50,991 bases of DNA from an uncultured Planctomycetales bacterium (GCA_937889015.1 CALARR010000218.1:1-50991), one strand, 5' to 3'. Positions 1 to 9,359 are shown, counted from the first letter of the stretch. Made by a program: numbers and translations. Notes: a model not told the origin generated them from the sequence alone.

Positions 1-64
1 AGGTCGTCGCCGGGGCGCCACTGATCGCCGTCCACAACAGCATGCAGGCCAGAGTCCGTTTCAT
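1..64 (-). CDS. N-terminal fragment of a secreted protein (cut by window edge)
   Basis: An ATG at 64 opens a frame that runs off the left edge after 21 codons. The visible residues, MKRTLACMLLWTAISGAPA, have the charged start, hydrophobic core and small-residue end of a signal peptide. A GAGG ribosome site lies about 9 bases upstream. The start follows the stop of the 801-residue gene by only 15 bases on the same strand, so the two are probably co-transcribed. Nothing can be said about the mature protein. Confidence 0.6.
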   Translation of the reverse strand, partial: MKRTLACMLLWTAISGAPATT

Positions 65-79
65 ATTTTGCACCTCATC

Positions 80-2485
80 TCAACGATGTGCCGGATCGGG
101 CAGGAGCAGCAGGATGCGAGCCTCCCCCGGGTTCAGGCTGTCGCGGACGCGCGTCTGCGGGTCGACGGCCTGGAGTCGCGTGACCTGGCCCTGCGGCGAC
201 AGGCGGCCTAGTTGCCAGGAACCATCGAGCATTGCGCCATACTCTTCCCAGTCAGCGCTGGCCGTGAAGGACGCTGGTCCGGTCCCCTGGCCGCCATGCA
301 CAAAGACCAGTGCCACGGCATCGCCCGGGGCTTGCCAGGCCGCGGCCACCACGGGAGGACTGGCCGAGGCCGGCGCGGGATCGGTTTCCATTTCCAGGCG
401 CGGGGGACGAAGCATTCGTCCGTATGCCAGGTAATCCAGGGCCGCGTGACGCCAGCGCACGTGCGCAAGCCGCGCATCGCATTCGGCCGGCGAGGCCAAG
501 GCGCCGACGGTGGCACAGTTCAGGCCGATTTGTTCGCCCCAGGCCAGCGATTGTCCGAGGCAGACGCTCGTGGCCGGTTGGCTCTCTTCGCCTGCGGGGC
601 AGACGCCACAGCGCAGGCAGTGATCGCCGTAGACGGTGGCGAACAGCGGGATGCGTTGGCCGGCGACTGCCGCGGCCGGTTGCGCTGCGACCGAATCCTC
701 GTCGAGCGCGGACAGGTAGCCGTCGCACAGATCCAAGAACCGCTCGTCGCAGCCGCGGAGCAGGAGCACGAACTCGGGATGGATCTTGCGCCCTTCGGAG
801 CGGATGCGCTGCAGCAAGGCGCGCTGGGCGTCGAGCGAGCCAACTCCGGCGACGAAGCCATCGAGACACAGACCGCGCAGACCGTACTGACGAACCGCCT
901 GGAGGAGGATGTCGGTCTCTCCTTCGTCGGGCCGCGAAAGACTCGCCACCCACGGCAGCTTCATCTCGCTCAGCGCTGGGCTGAGCCGTTCGAAGGCTGG
1001 ACGAAGGGCTTCTCCGCTCCCGGCCCAATACAACAGGCCGGGCGCATCGAGTTGGGACCGGACTTGCCGGACATACGTAAGCGTCTTGGCCGGATCGCCT
1101 TGGGCCCCCAGCGCGTAACAGTTGCGTTTGAGCCAGACGGGGACATCGCGGCGCGCCCAAAGCAATTCCGCGGGAGTCCAGGGCTGCTTCAACGCCCACG
1201 TGCGATACAACTGGGCCGCGTCGAACCAATCGCCGGAGAAACACCCGACGCGTGCGCCGCAGGCGCAGGTCTGGCCGGAGTCAGCCGCCTCGGGCAAGGG
1301 ATAGCGGAGGCCCACGCTCAGCAGGCCGGAGTCGCCCTGTGCGAGAAGTTGCCGGCCATCGGGTCCCAGCGCGAGCGCCGTGTCGGGTTCGGGGGGAGGT
1401 TCGGGCTGGGGGCGGTAGCCGCGGATGGCGGTCGGGGAGGGAGCCTTGGGATCCTCGGCCTGGAGCAGGAGCCCGGCGCCGTGATCGGTGTAGTAGGCCA
1501 GGAACTGCATTTCGGCCGCATGCTGAAACCGAACCTTGCGGCCGGGATCAACGCACAACCGGCCGCCTTGCCAAGGCAGGACCAGAGAGCTCTTGGAGCC
1601 GGTCCCAGAACCTGTCGGCAGCTCAATTTCGCTGGGCCGCTCGACCTGGCTGGGATCGTTCTGGGATAGACTCTTGGCCGACGGGGCTTCCAGACCGATG
1701 CGACCAACAAGGGGAAACGCGATGTGGCCAGCCCCACTGGCCGGTTGCCGACCGGTGACGTCGATGCGCGCATGCGCCAGGCGGCTGATCGTTTCCAACC
1801 TCCAGCGGACCTGAACGCGCGGTCCGGGGCGCTCGAATTCCCAGGCCAGACGAATCTCGGCCTCCAACTCGCCGGGGAGGATGTCGGCGGTGAGCCTGGC
1901 CGGCATTTGACTGGTGAACTTGGGACCGTCAGCCTCTGAGTGACGGTACGCGACCTCCCACAAGGGCGATTCGGCAGGCTGCACTTGCAAGAAGTGGTGC
2001 TTGCGCCGGCCGTGATAGAGGGCAGCCAGGCGCGCGGTACGATCGTCGGCCCAGAAAAGGAATCCGACCTCGCTGTTGACGAGGCCCAGGTAATGGCCGT
2101 CGCGAAAGACGAAAGGGGCTTCGCCGCGATCTTCCCGTCCGAGGGCCAGCTTTTCCAACTCGCGGCACTGGCGTTTGGCGATTTCCAACACAGGGGCGTG
2201 CTCGGGCATCTGGCGGCGGAGCAACGCCTGGCCGTAATCCAGGAGCATCGCCAGAGAGCAGCCACGGAAATCGGTGACATTGGGGCGGCCGAAGTTCCGC
2301 TCGGGATCCAGCCGGTCGGACAAGGCCGCCAGGCGGGCGCGCAAGGGGATGAAGAGGTCGTCGGCCGGCTGGTCCGAATTGGCGGCAGCCAGGGTTGCGG
2401 GGCTGGCGGCGCAGAGCAGAACGAGGGCCCGTGCAACACGTGCGATGGAATTCGAAGCTGTCGGGCGTGTACTGATTCTCAACAA
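80..2485 (-). CDS. Secreted DUF6259-like (glycosidase-like) protein
   Basis: This is an 801-residue protein with an N-terminal signal peptide (hydrophobic stretch about 17-34, ending in Ala-rich sequence). The first half looks beta-rich. From about residue 410 the text GDWFDAAQLYRTWALKQPW, followed by alternating beta-strand and helix segments, resembles DUF6259 proteins, which look like carbohydrate-active (beta/alpha)8 barrels. A Cys cluster (CLRCGVC, about 630) could form disulfides or bind metal. The chosen start is TTG with AGGAAG about 8 bases upstream; no ATG precedes the signal peptide in frame. Seen: export signal and long extracytoplasmic body. Inferred: a role in polysaccharide breakdown. 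No catalytic residues can be assigned with confidence. Confidence 0.7.
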   Translation of the reverse strand: MLRISTRPTASNSIARVARALVLLCAASPATLAAANSDQPADDLFIPLRARLAALSDRLDPERNFGRPNVTDFRGCSLAMLLDYGQALLRRQMPEHAPVLEIAKRQCRELEKLALGREDRGEAPFVFRDGHYLGLVNSEVGFLFWADDRTARLAALYHGRRKHHFLQVQPAESPLWEVAYRHSEADGPKFTSQMPARLTADILPGELEAEIRLAWEFERPGPRVQVRWRLETISRLAHARIDVTGRQPASGAGHIAFPLVGRIGLEAPSAKSLSQNDPSQVERPSEIELPTGSGTGSKSSLVLPWQGGRLCVDPGRKVRFQHAAEMQFLAYYTDHGAGLLLQAEDPKAPSPTAIRGYRPQPEPPPEPDTALALGPDGRQLLAQGDSGLLSVGLRYPLPEAADSGQTCACGARVGCFSGDWFDAAQLYRTWALKQPWTPAELLWARRDVPVWLKRNCYALGAQGDPAKTLTYVRQVRSQLDAPGLLYWAGSGEALRPAFERLSPALSEMKLPWVASLSRPDEGETDILLQAVRQYGLRGLCLDGFVAGVGSLDAQRALLQRIRSEGRKIHPEFVLLLRGCDERFLDLCDGYLSALDEDSVAAQPAAAVAGQRIPLFATVYGDHCLRCGVCPAGEESQPATSVCLGQSLAWGEQIGLNCATVGALASPAECDARLAHVRWRHAALDYLAYGRMLRPPRLEMETDPAPASASPPVVAAAWQAPGDAVALVFVHGGQGTGPASFTASADWEEYGAMLDGSWQLGRLSPQGQVTRLQAVDPQTRVRDSLNPGEARILLLLPDPAHR

Positions 2486-2638
2486 GGCAAGGCTTCCTGT
2501 TGGTTCGTCTGATGCCGGGTTGACAGCCTCGTCACCGATCGCATATGAGAGCGCGTTTCAAACACCGTTAGCGGCCTTTTCGCTTTCGGAACCGTGGTGA
2601 CACGCCGCCGGGAACGCTACACGTGTGTGCGACACGCA

Positions 2639-3406
2639 CTAACCGGCCCCCAGGTCGCTCTTGAGCCGATCCAACTGGGCGCGCAAGTCTTCCACGGCGG
2701 CGGCCAGGGCATCGTGTTGACCACGAAGCTCGGCCAGGTCCATTCGCAGGCGTTCCAACTCGCCACTGCTGGCGGAGGCCGGCGGGCCATGGGAGGCAGA
2801 CGCGTCCTCGCCCAGGGAAGGGGACTCAAGATCCCCGACCGTGGCCCGGCCCGAGTACTGCAGCCGAAGCCGCTCCAGTTCCTGAGGCCGGTACAGGGCA
2901 TGGCTGACCACGTGGCCGCGGCCCTCCGGGCTCAGCGAGAGGACAAGTCCTTTGGCCATCAGGGAATTGAGCACGGTGCGCAAGGCGGGCAGATCGGCGA
3001 TCGGCTCCATGCGCGAAGCGCGGGTGCGCAGTTCGCCCTCGGTCTGGTCGCCGCGGAGCAGAAGCTCGCCCATCACGGCCAGTTCGACCTTATCGACCCC
3101 CAGCCATTCGTAGAGGTAATGCCGATACTTGGGTACTCGACCATAACCCTCGACTAGCCCCACGGCCCCCAGTTGCCGCAGGCGTTCCAGCGACTCATCG
3201 ACCTGGTCCGGCTCCAACTGCATGACTGGGGCCCGATTGCTCTTCTGGTTGCAGCCGGTGCAGAGGGCGTTGAGGGTCATGGGATAGGCCTCGGGCGTGG
3301 TCTTGGCTTTCTCGACCAGGACACCGGCCACGCGACGATCGATCGCCGAAAGGGGTTGCCATTTGGGCGTGGGAGCAGCGGAACCGGGGGACAAATCCTG
3401 GCTCAT
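2639..3406 (-). CDS. yceH: YceH/DUF480 family protein
   Basis: The 255-residue product matches the YceH (DUF480, UPF0502) family, two winged-helix-like units found widely in bacteria with no firmly known role. The family segments are visible: a start resembling PLSAIDRRVAGVLVEKAKTT, then YPMTLNALCTGCNQKSNR and later LRTVLNSLMAKGLV. The C-terminus (about 205-255) is a predicted coiled coil rich in Leu/Arg/Asp. An in-frame upstream extension exists, but the ATG at 3406 has AGGAG about 10 bases upstream and aligns with the family start. It is longer than E. coli YceH (about 215) because of the coiled-coil tail. It is probably a cytoplasmic protein. Confidence 0.88.
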   Translation of the reverse strand: MSQDLSPGSAAPTPKWQPLSAIDRRVAGVLVEKAKTTPEAYPMTLNALCTGCNQKSNRAPVMQLEPDQVDESLERLRQLGAVGLVEGYGRVPKYRHYLYEWLGVDKVELAVMGELLLRGDQTEGELRTRASRMEPIADLPALRTVLNSLMAKGLVLSLSPEGRGHVVSHALYRPQELERLRLQYSGRATVGDLESPSLGEDASASHGPPASASSGELERLRMDLAELRGQHDALAAAVEDLRAQLDRLKSDLGAG

Positions 3407-3671
3407 CGTTGAAGAACTCCTACTCGGAGAGAAAGGACCATGTTGAGGAGACACCATCGGCTGTGGTGTGGCACGGGTTGCTAGCACAAGATGTGGTGTA
3501 TCCTTGCGCCCGAGCACGCCACGCCGAGTTGGTTCGCGTGACGAGCACGCGTGACACGCCTTATGTCATAGCGGGCCGGGGGCCGGTTGTAAACCGCTGC
3601 CTGCGCCAGCACTGTCAGCGAAGACTGAGGCCGCTGCCGAGACGGCCTTGGTGATGAACAAAAAGACAGGT

Positions 3672-3699
3672 TTGAGATTCTCGGCGTTCGTGGTACCTT
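3672..3699 (+). promoter_or_regulatory. Possible promoter for a short plus-strand transcript
   Basis: TTGAGA (3672-3677), a 16-base spacer and TACCTT (3694-3699) make a moderate sigma70-like match. It points toward the terminator at 3776-3819 with no convincing gene between, so it could drive a small RNA of about 110 nt. Confidence 0.3.
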
Positions 3700-3705
3700 T
3701 TCCAT

Positions 3706-3819
3706 CACGCGGCACGGAGGCTGCGGCGTGTGTTTGATAAAGCGGTGCTGCAGGAAGCAGCGCTGGCTTGGCCATACCGGCCCCGCTTATCGACGATGAT
3801 GAGCGGGGCCGGTTTTTTT
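3706..3819 (+). ncRNA. Candidate small RNA ending in an intrinsic terminator
   Basis: Between a promoter-like site and a strong terminator lie about 110 bases on the plus strand. They contain a first hairpin (GCTGC-AGGAA-GCAGC, about 3746-3761) and then the terminator stem. Both neighbouring genes are on the minus strand, so the terminator does not serve either. An alternative is a short peptide starting at the GTG near 3730, but that frame runs on through the terminator and looks non-coding. The AGGAAGCAGC string recalls the SRP RNA loop, but the surrounding SRP domain IV pairing is absent. The rest of 3407-3671 shows nothing recognisable beyond the upstream region of the YceH gene. Confidence 0.3.
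3776..3819 (+). terminator. Rho-independent terminator (plus strand)
   Basis: A perfect 12-base-pair stem (3776-3787 with 3802-3813, ACCGGCCCCGCT/AGCGGGGCCGGT) with a 14-base loop is followed at once by seven T residues (3813-3819). Read on the minus strand no T tract follows, so it acts on plus-strand transcription. Confidence 0.8.
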
Positions 3820-3859
3820 GTGTCGACTCGTCCGCCACGCGCTGCGCCACGACATCCGT

Positions 3860-6800
3860 TCAGCGATCCACGCCCGCGAGAATGGATTGGACGGCGTCTT
3901 CAAAGGGGAAGGGGGCGTAGTTGCCCAGTTGCCGGCGTTCCACGCGGTGCTTGGCCGCGACGACCTCAACGGCGCCAGTGATCTTCTTGTCGAAGTCGGC
4001 GATTTTCTGGCGGGTCTTGGCGCGGCCTTCCTCATAGGCGCGTTGGGCCTCAGGACCGCGAGCAGCCACGGCCGCGTCGAGCGGCTGGGATGCGGACTCG
4101 GTGGCGCGCCGTCCTTCCTGGGCGGCCTGGGTGGCGAACTCGCGGAGTTGCCCGGCCCAAGTGAACAATCGCAAGGAGGCCTCGGGATAGAGTTCCCCGT
4201 CGATTTTGGGCCCCGGGATGCGTTTGACCATCTCCACCAGGCTGTTGACGCCGCCTTGGCTGGCGAGACGGTCGAATTGCAGCCAGGCCACGCCCATGGC
4301 GCCGATCACCTGGTCGGGATACTCGACGCTCAACTCCTCGAAGTGCTGCGTGGCCTCCTGGCGCTGACGGGCCTTGAGGAGGATCAAGGCCATCAGGGCG
4401 CGTGGTTCCCATTGCTTGCCCGACGCCTGCTCTGCCGCGGCGAATTGCACGCGTGCCGAGTCGACATCGACCCGATCGGGGCGCACCAGGGCGGCCATCT
4501 TGCGGATCGCCAGCTTGGCCTCTTCGCTGAGGCGTGCCGGCCGATCGTCGGGCAGGAAGATTTCCGGAATCAGGGTCGTTCCGGCCGGGGTGGGGCGATC
4601 GTGCAGCGTCTTCTGCAGATAGGCCAGCAATTCGGTGGGTTCCAGCACACTGTCGCGGTTCTTGTCACCGTGGCCGGCATAGGCCTGGGCCAAGGCCCAG
4701 CCGAAGAGTCCTTGTTGCTGGTCGGCCAGGGCCATATCCCGCTGCCCGGCCCGGCAACTGGCGACGACGGTCACGGTGCGTAAGGGGGCCCGTCCGGGAG
4801 GCGCCTTGAGGGTCTGCACGATCTCGGCGGAAGAGGGCTGAGTCTGCAGGTCCTTTCCCTCGCCCGCATGGCAGGTATCCAGGATCAGCACCTTCTCGCC
4901 GGCCTGGCAGTCTTCGAGCTGATCGACGAGCCACTGCAAGGGCAGACCGGTGCTGGCCATCTGTTGGAGACTGAAGTTCTTGGGCGCCAGATAGGCGGCT
5001 CCCGCCGGCTCTTGATAGGCGTGGCCCACGTAGTACACCAAGAGTTTGCTCTCCGGCACGAGCCGGCCCAGGAAGGCGGGAATGGCCTGCTGCAATCGCA
5101 CCAGGTTCTCGTCGGTCAGCATCAAGACCTGCTCGTCGGGCACGCGGTGGCGTTTGAGGGCCTTGCGGAGTTGCTGCACGTCGGCCAGGGGATAAGAGAG
5201 CTTGCTGACGAGAACATCCTCGTGCTCCTGGTTGCCGATCAGCACGGCCCAACGCAAGGGATCGGAGGGACGGCGCGCGGTGAGCGTCTTGGCCACGGGG
5301 ACCTTGGCGTCCGGATCGTCATGGGTGACGTCGACCACGTCGCCGGCGCGGAGATCTTCCAGCGTCGCCGAATCGCCGCCGAGGGTGATCTGGCAATCCT
5401 TGCCCACCGTGAAGCGGAGCGGCTCGCCGCGATTCTCCATCTGCACTTCCAGGTCGCCGCTGGCGTAGTCGATGCGTTGCACCACGCCTTCCTGGCCCAG
5501 GACACGATAGGCGTCGATCCGCACGATCTGGGAGTTGTGGGCGACCGTGGCCCGATCGCCAGGCAGCAAATCGCCCGGCTTGAGGAGTTGTTGTTCGAGG
5601 AAGCGCCGCTCGTTGATGGTGATTTCGCACCCGTCGGCGTAAGGCATGGTGACCAGTTCCGGATCATCGCCCTCGCCCAGCGCGAAGACCAGGCGGCGTT
5701 TCTTGGTGTCAATGCTGCGGATCACGCCCTGGAAGGTGACGACCCGTTCCACGCTGAGTTGAGTGGCCACCCGGCCGGTCTCGCTGCCCAGGTGGTGGAC
5801 CACGGCGCGATCGTCGGGGCGCAGATCGGCCAGGGTGACGGGATGTCTCTGGAACTGGTCCTGACCGTTGAAGTAGATTTTGATCGAGGTGGGCACGGCC
5901 ACGCTTAGATCTTTGCCCGCCTGGTCGCCTTCGGTGATCTGCAGCAGCACCCGGCCTTGCTCGGCCTGGACGCTGGTGATGAGTCCCTTGGTCACCTCGG
6001 GGCGCGAGATCTGGATTTCGGAGATGGACATGCCGCTGCCGTCTTTGAGGCGGCGGATGGAGACCTCGTCGCCGGGCAGGAGTTCGCGGAAGTGGCTGGC
6101 CTTTCCGTTGATGAAGAACAGATCGCTGGGTTTGACGCTGATTTCGCGGGGCTTGCCGTCCTCACTGGACTCCAGGAGCATCTTCCGCTCGTCGAGAAAG
6201 ATCTGGCGCACCACGCCGGCCTGCGGCGCCGGCGGGCCGCCGGGGCGCCGCGATCCGCTGCCCGGCCCCCAAAACAGGACCGCCAACACGGCCAGGAGGC
6301 TGAGGACGAAGACCGTACCCAAGAGCGCCACGCGTCGCCGCTTGTGGGGAGCGACGGGCGGGGGGCCTTCCTGTTGCGCGAGCGCTGTCAGCGAGTCTGC
6401 CGTGCGCAGGTCGCGAAGGGCCTCGGCCGCGGAGGCGTAGCGTTGGGCCTGGTCCTTGGCCACCATTCGCTCGATCACGTGCGCCAGGTCGTCCGGAACG
6501 CCTTGCAGCACGCGGCTGATGGGGGGCAACTGCCGGTCCGCGGCGGCGTGCCACATCATCCAGGCGATCTGCCGGTCGCGGCCAAAGGAAGCCAAGCCCG
6601 GAAACAGCGAGTCGAACTGGTTGCCGCACAACATCTCGTAGGCGGCGAACCCCAGCGAGTACAGATCGGAAGGCGGGCCGATGGGGCCGAACTGGTTGCT
6701 GATGAGTTCGGGCGCCATGTACTTGGTGGTGCCCTTCAGGAGGCTGCCTTCGTCGCTGGCGGCGCGGCGTGCCAGGCCGAAGTCGCCCAGCTTGACGCGT

Positions 6801-7210
6801 CCCTGGCCGTCGACCAGCAAGTTGCTGGGCTTCACGTCGCCGTGGATCACGCCATTGCCGTGCAGAAAGTGCAACCCACCCAGCGCACAACTCAAGGCCA
6901 GACGGAGGAAATCCAGGTCGATCGGCTCACCTTCGGCAAACTGCTTCAGGCTGCCGCGCATGAGTTCCAGGATCAACCAGCCACGCGCGCGAACGATGTC
7001 GTAGATCGTGACGATGTTGGCGTGCTGCAGCGAGGCGAGCAACTGGGCTTCGTGCCAATAGCGGGCCAGTTGGCGTTCGTCGTGCAAGAACTGCTGGTGG
7101 ATCTGCTTGATGGCCACTTCGCGTCCCAGTTCCCGGTCTCGTGCCCGGAAAACCATGGCGAAGTCGCCGCTGGCGATCGTGTCCACGATCTCATAACGCG
7201 GATAATCCAT
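3860..7210 (-). CDS. Membrane Ser/Thr protein kinase fused to a caspase-like peptidase (C14)
   Basis: The 1116-residue protein has four parts. (1) A PknB-type kinase at about 6-270 with ATP-binding K35 (VAIK), catalytic loop H123-G-D125-VKPSN (Gly replaces the usual Arg of HRD), D143-F-G and an APE motif. (2) A transmembrane helix at about 293-314 after KRRR. (3) About 340 residues (325-645) of three to four similar beta-rich units with motifs such as LLPGDEVSI and LLPGDRATV. (4) A caspase-like domain at about 652-870 with His730 in YYVGHA and Cys780 in LILDTCHAG. The remaining 240 residues are helical and TPR-like. The kinase should face the cytoplasm; the caspase then lies across the membrane unless topology is unusual. 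The start at 7210 has a GAGG site overlapping the upstream stop, placing it last in the Tad operon. Substrates are unknown. Confidence 0.9.
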   Translation of the reverse strand: MDYPRYEIVDTIASGDFAMVFRARDRELGREVAIKQIHQQFLHDERQLARYWHEAQLLASLQHANIVTIYDIVRARGWLILELMRGSLKQFAEGEPIDLDFLRLALSCALGGLHFLHGNGVIHGDVKPSNLLVDGQGRVKLGDFGLARRAASDEGSLLKGTTKYMAPELISNQFGPIGPPSDLYSLGFAAYEMLCGNQFDSLFPGLASFGRDRQIAWMMWHAAADRQLPPISRVLQGVPDDLAHVIERMVAKDQAQRYASAAEALRDLRTADSLTALAQQEGPPPVAPHKRRRVALLGTVFVLSLLAVLAVLFWGPGSGSRRPGGPPAPQAGVVRQIFLDERKMLLESSEDGKPREISVKPSDLFFINGKASHFRELLPGDEVSIRRLKDGSGMSISEIQISRPEVTKGLITSVQAEQGRVLLQITEGDQAGKDLSVAVPTSIKIYFNGQDQFQRHPVTLADLRPDDRAVVHHLGSETGRVATQLSVERVVTFQGVIRSIDTKKRRLVFALGEGDDPELVTMPYADGCEITINERRFLEQQLLKPGDLLPGDRATVAHNSQIVRIDAYRVLGQEGVVQRIDYASGDLEVQMENRGEPLRFTVGKDCQITLGGDSATLEDLRAGDVVDVTHDDPDAKVPVAKTLTARRPSDPLRWAVLIGNQEHEDVLVSKLSYPLADVQQLRKALKRHRVPDEQVLMLTDENLVRLQQAIPAFLGRLVPESKLLVYYVGHAYQEPAGAAYLAPKNFSLQQMASTGLPLQWLVDQLEDCQAGEKVLILDTCHAGEGKDLQTQPSSAEIVQTLKAPPGRAPLRTVTVVASCRAGQRDMALADQQQGLFGWALAQAYAGHGDKNRDSVLEPTELLAYLQKTLHDRPTPAGTTLIPEIFLPDDRPARLSEEAKLAIRKMAALVRPDRVDVDSARVQFAAAEQASGKQWEPRALMALILLKARQRQEATQHFEELSVEYPDQVIGAMGVAWLQFDRLASQGGVNSLVEMVKRIPGPKIDGELYPEASLRLFTWAGQLREFATQAAQEGRRATESASQPLDAAVAARGPEAQRAYEEGRAKTRQKIADFDKKITGAVEVVAAKHRVERRQLGNYAPFPFEDAVQSILAGVDR

Positions 7211-7220
7211 TGTCCTGACC

Positions 7221-8405
7221 TCAGTCGTCGCTCAGCAGTATGGCAATCCGTTCTTCCAACTTCTTGTCCCTGGAGCGACTCCCCGTGAGCCCGCGTTGAA
7301 ACGGGCCGCGTTCGGCGCGCAACAGTTCCAGCACCTTTCGGTACTTGGCCCGTTCGGTCTTGCGGTCGTGGCGGTAGTGGGCCTCGTCCGCTTCACGCAA
7401 GTAGACCTGATAGGGCTCCAGTCGGCCGCGGTGGTCCATGTCGGAGAAGAACTCCTGCTGGATGTAGGCTCGGGCGTTGTCCTTGTTCTGGAGATTGTCG
7501 GTGTTTTGCGGCGTCCAGTCTACCAGGACCACCGCCACCGACATGGCCACACTAAAGCACATCAAGGCCGTGAGGACCAGGGGGTTGAGCCCCGTCTTGG
7601 TTTGCGTTTCCTCGGGTTTCTCGCTCTGGGCCAGCTGCAATTCGGGCAGTTTTCCGTCGGCCGCAGGCTGAATCGTCACGGCCGCAGCCTCGGCGGGGAT
7701 CAATCGAGCTACTTTGCGCGGCGCCGGCTGCGGCGCGGCGGGAAGGGCCGGCCTTGGACGCGGATTGCTCGCGGGCCTGGTGAGCGCGCTGGGAGGTGGG
7801 GGCGCTGGAGACAGACGTGCTGGTGGCTCCATTGCCCCAGCGAAACGAGGCGGCATAGGAGGGATAGGCAGCCCGGGCTGATCCGCGGTCGGTGGAGGCG
7901 AGGCAGAGCTTAACGACGATGGAAATCCCGTCCCTGCTGCAGGTGGGGGCTGGACAGGCGGCATCGAAACGCTGCCAGGGGCCGGCGGTGCCGCACCTGG
8001 CGGGGGAGGAGGCGAGGCGATCGCGCTGGGGGCCGCGTTCCACAACGGAGCCGGACCGGCCCGAAAGGCCGCCCCCGAGGAATCCGGACTGCCAGGCCAG
8101 GCCGGGGGCGCGGGCGGCTGCCCCTCACTTGGCTGCGGTGGCGGAGGCGGGACCGAGATGTCGCTGCTGGGGCCGTTCCAGGTCGGGCGTGCGGCCCCAG
8201 GCGTCGGCTCCGCGTCTGCCGGAAGCGGTTCCAGATTCACCTCTTCCGCCGAGAGTTGTTCGGCCTCCGGCATGCTGGACGCTGGGAGGCGCTGCGGCAC
8301 CCACAAGAGCCCCAGACAGCGCGGACAGCGAACCTGCGTGCCGGCCTTCTTCTTGGGCACGGAGAGGAGCTGTTTGCAGCGTGGGCAGTCCAGCTTGATG
8401 GGCAT
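7221..8405 (-). CDS. Zinc-ribbon membrane protein with Pro/Ala-rich linker
   Basis: The 394-residue protein begins with a zinc ribbon (C7-x2-C10 and C27-x2-C30). A Pro/Ala/Ser-rich disordered stretch of about 200 residues follows, then one transmembrane helix (about 275-298) and a charged helical tail of about 95 residues. This layout is common in uncharacterised Planctomycetes proteins. It sits 8 bases after TadC and 10 bases before the kinase-caspase gene, so it is co-transcribed with both and may be an adaptor between pilus machinery and kinase. That role is an inference from position; no enzymatic motif is seen. Confidence 0.75.
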   Translation of the reverse strand: MPIKLDCPRCKQLLSVPKKKAGTQVRCPRCLGLLWVPQRLPASSMPEAEQLSAEEVNLEPLPADAEPTPGAARPTWNGPSSDISVPPPPPQPSEGQPPAPPAWPGSPDSSGAAFRAGPAPLWNAAPSAIASPPPPPGAAPPAPGSVSMPPVQPPPAAGTGFPSSLSSASPPPTADQPGLPIPPMPPRFAGAMEPPARLSPAPPPPSALTRPASNPRPRPALPAAPQPAPRKVARLIPAEAAAVTIQPAADGKLPELQLAQSEKPEETQTKTGLNPLVLTALMCFSVAMSVAVVLVDWTPQNTDNLQNKDNARAYIQQEFFSDMDHRGRLEPYQVYLREADEAHYRHDRKTERAKYRKVLELLRAERGPFQRGLTGSRSRDKKLEERIAILLSDD

Positions 8406-8413
8406 AGGGAGCG

Positions 8414-9340
8414 CTAGAGGGTCAAACCCAGTCGAATGTAGTTGAGGAAATAGGGGCCGACAATCACCAGGACGGTGGCCAACATCACCAGCACGGCCGG
8501 GAGCAGCATGTTCACGCCGGCTTCACCGGCGGCGGTCTCGGCGCGCTGCGTGCGTTTGATACGGAGCACATCGGCCTGGCTGCGGAAGATCTGCCCCAGG
8601 GGCGTGCCGAGTTGCTCGCCCTGGACGATAGTGCCGATGATGCTGGTCAACTCATCATCGGCCAGCCGATCGCGCATGTTGTGGAAGGCCTCCAGGCGGG
8701 TCTTGCCCAGGTTGATGTCGGTCAGCACCCGGCCGAATTCCTCGGCGATCGGGTGGCCATGGAATTCTTCGACGCCCTGCTTGAGCGCGTTGAGGAAGGT
8801 GGAGCCGGCCTCCATCAGCAACGTCAGCAAGTCCAGGAGGAAGGGCATGCGGCGCTTGATGAGGCGAATGCGCGCTGCGGCGCGGCTCGCCAATCGACGG
8901 CGGAGGTACCAGGCCACGCCCAACACGGCCAGGGCGGCGAGCATCAGTCCCGGCGGGCCGAACCAATTGAAGAACAGGTAGACCCACAGGGGCAAGCTGA
9001 AGAGGGCCAAGAGCTGGGTCTTGGAGAGATACTCTTCGGCCAGCCAGAAGCGCGACAGGCCGGCCGCCTGAATCTGGCGGTTGATTTCCGGCAGACTCTC
9101 GCGGAAGGCGCGGCGATTGAAGCGGGCCATGAGCTGGATGACCGGCTGGAAGGCGCGAAAGAAGACGTCGGTGCGCCGCAGCTCGTTGATCCGGCTGACA
9201 TCGTAGCGCCACTGGTCTCCCTGCTTCAGGTCTTCGGTGGCCATGACCCGGAACAGCCACCAGAACACCCAGGTCACGGCTGCGCCGATCACGCCGCAGG
9301 CCACCAGTTGCATGCCGTTGAATATCGCCAAGAGCTGCAT
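8414..9340 (-). CDS. tadC: Tad pilus inner-membrane platform protein TadC
   Basis: The 308-residue protein is a T2SSF/GspF-type platform protein. It has transmembrane segments near 10-32, 115-150 and 280-305, with the typical cytoplasmic block containing KRRMPFLLDLLTLLMEAGS and the later GEQLGTPLGQIFRSQA. With TadB it forms the membrane base on which the pilus ATPase acts. It follows TadB by 19 bases and precedes the zinc-ribbon gene by 8. The length is normal for TadC. Confidence 0.92.
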   Translation of the reverse strand: MQLLAIFNGMQLVACGVIGAAVTWVFWWLFRVMATEDLKQGDQWRYDVSRINELRRTDVFFRAFQPVIQLMARFNRRAFRESLPEINRQIQAAGLSRFWLAEEYLSKTQLLALFSLPLWVYLFFNWFGPPGLMLAALAVLGVAWYLRRRLASRAAARIRLIKRRMPFLLDLLTLLMEAGSTFLNALKQGVEEFHGHPIAEEFGRVLTDINLGKTRLEAFHNMRDRLADDELTSIIGTIVQGEQLGTPLGQIFRSQADVLRIKRTQRAETAAGEAGVNMLLPAVLVMLATVLVIVGPYFLNYIRLGLTL

Positions 9341-9359
9341 GGCTGGAAGGTCTTGGAGG

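Noticed and set aside
212..1669. Long plus-strand open frame (485 codons) antisense to the secreted DUF6259-like gene
   Set aside because: GC-rich antisense shadow with Arg/Ala/Gly-rich, motif-free product; the minus strand encodes a protein with a signal peptide and clear domain features.
3752..3761. SRP RNA (ffs) suggested by AGGAAGCAGC
   Set aside because: The surrounding GGTCAGGTCCGG-type domain IV pairing is missing, and the sequence instead folds as a simple GCTGC/GCAGC hairpin.
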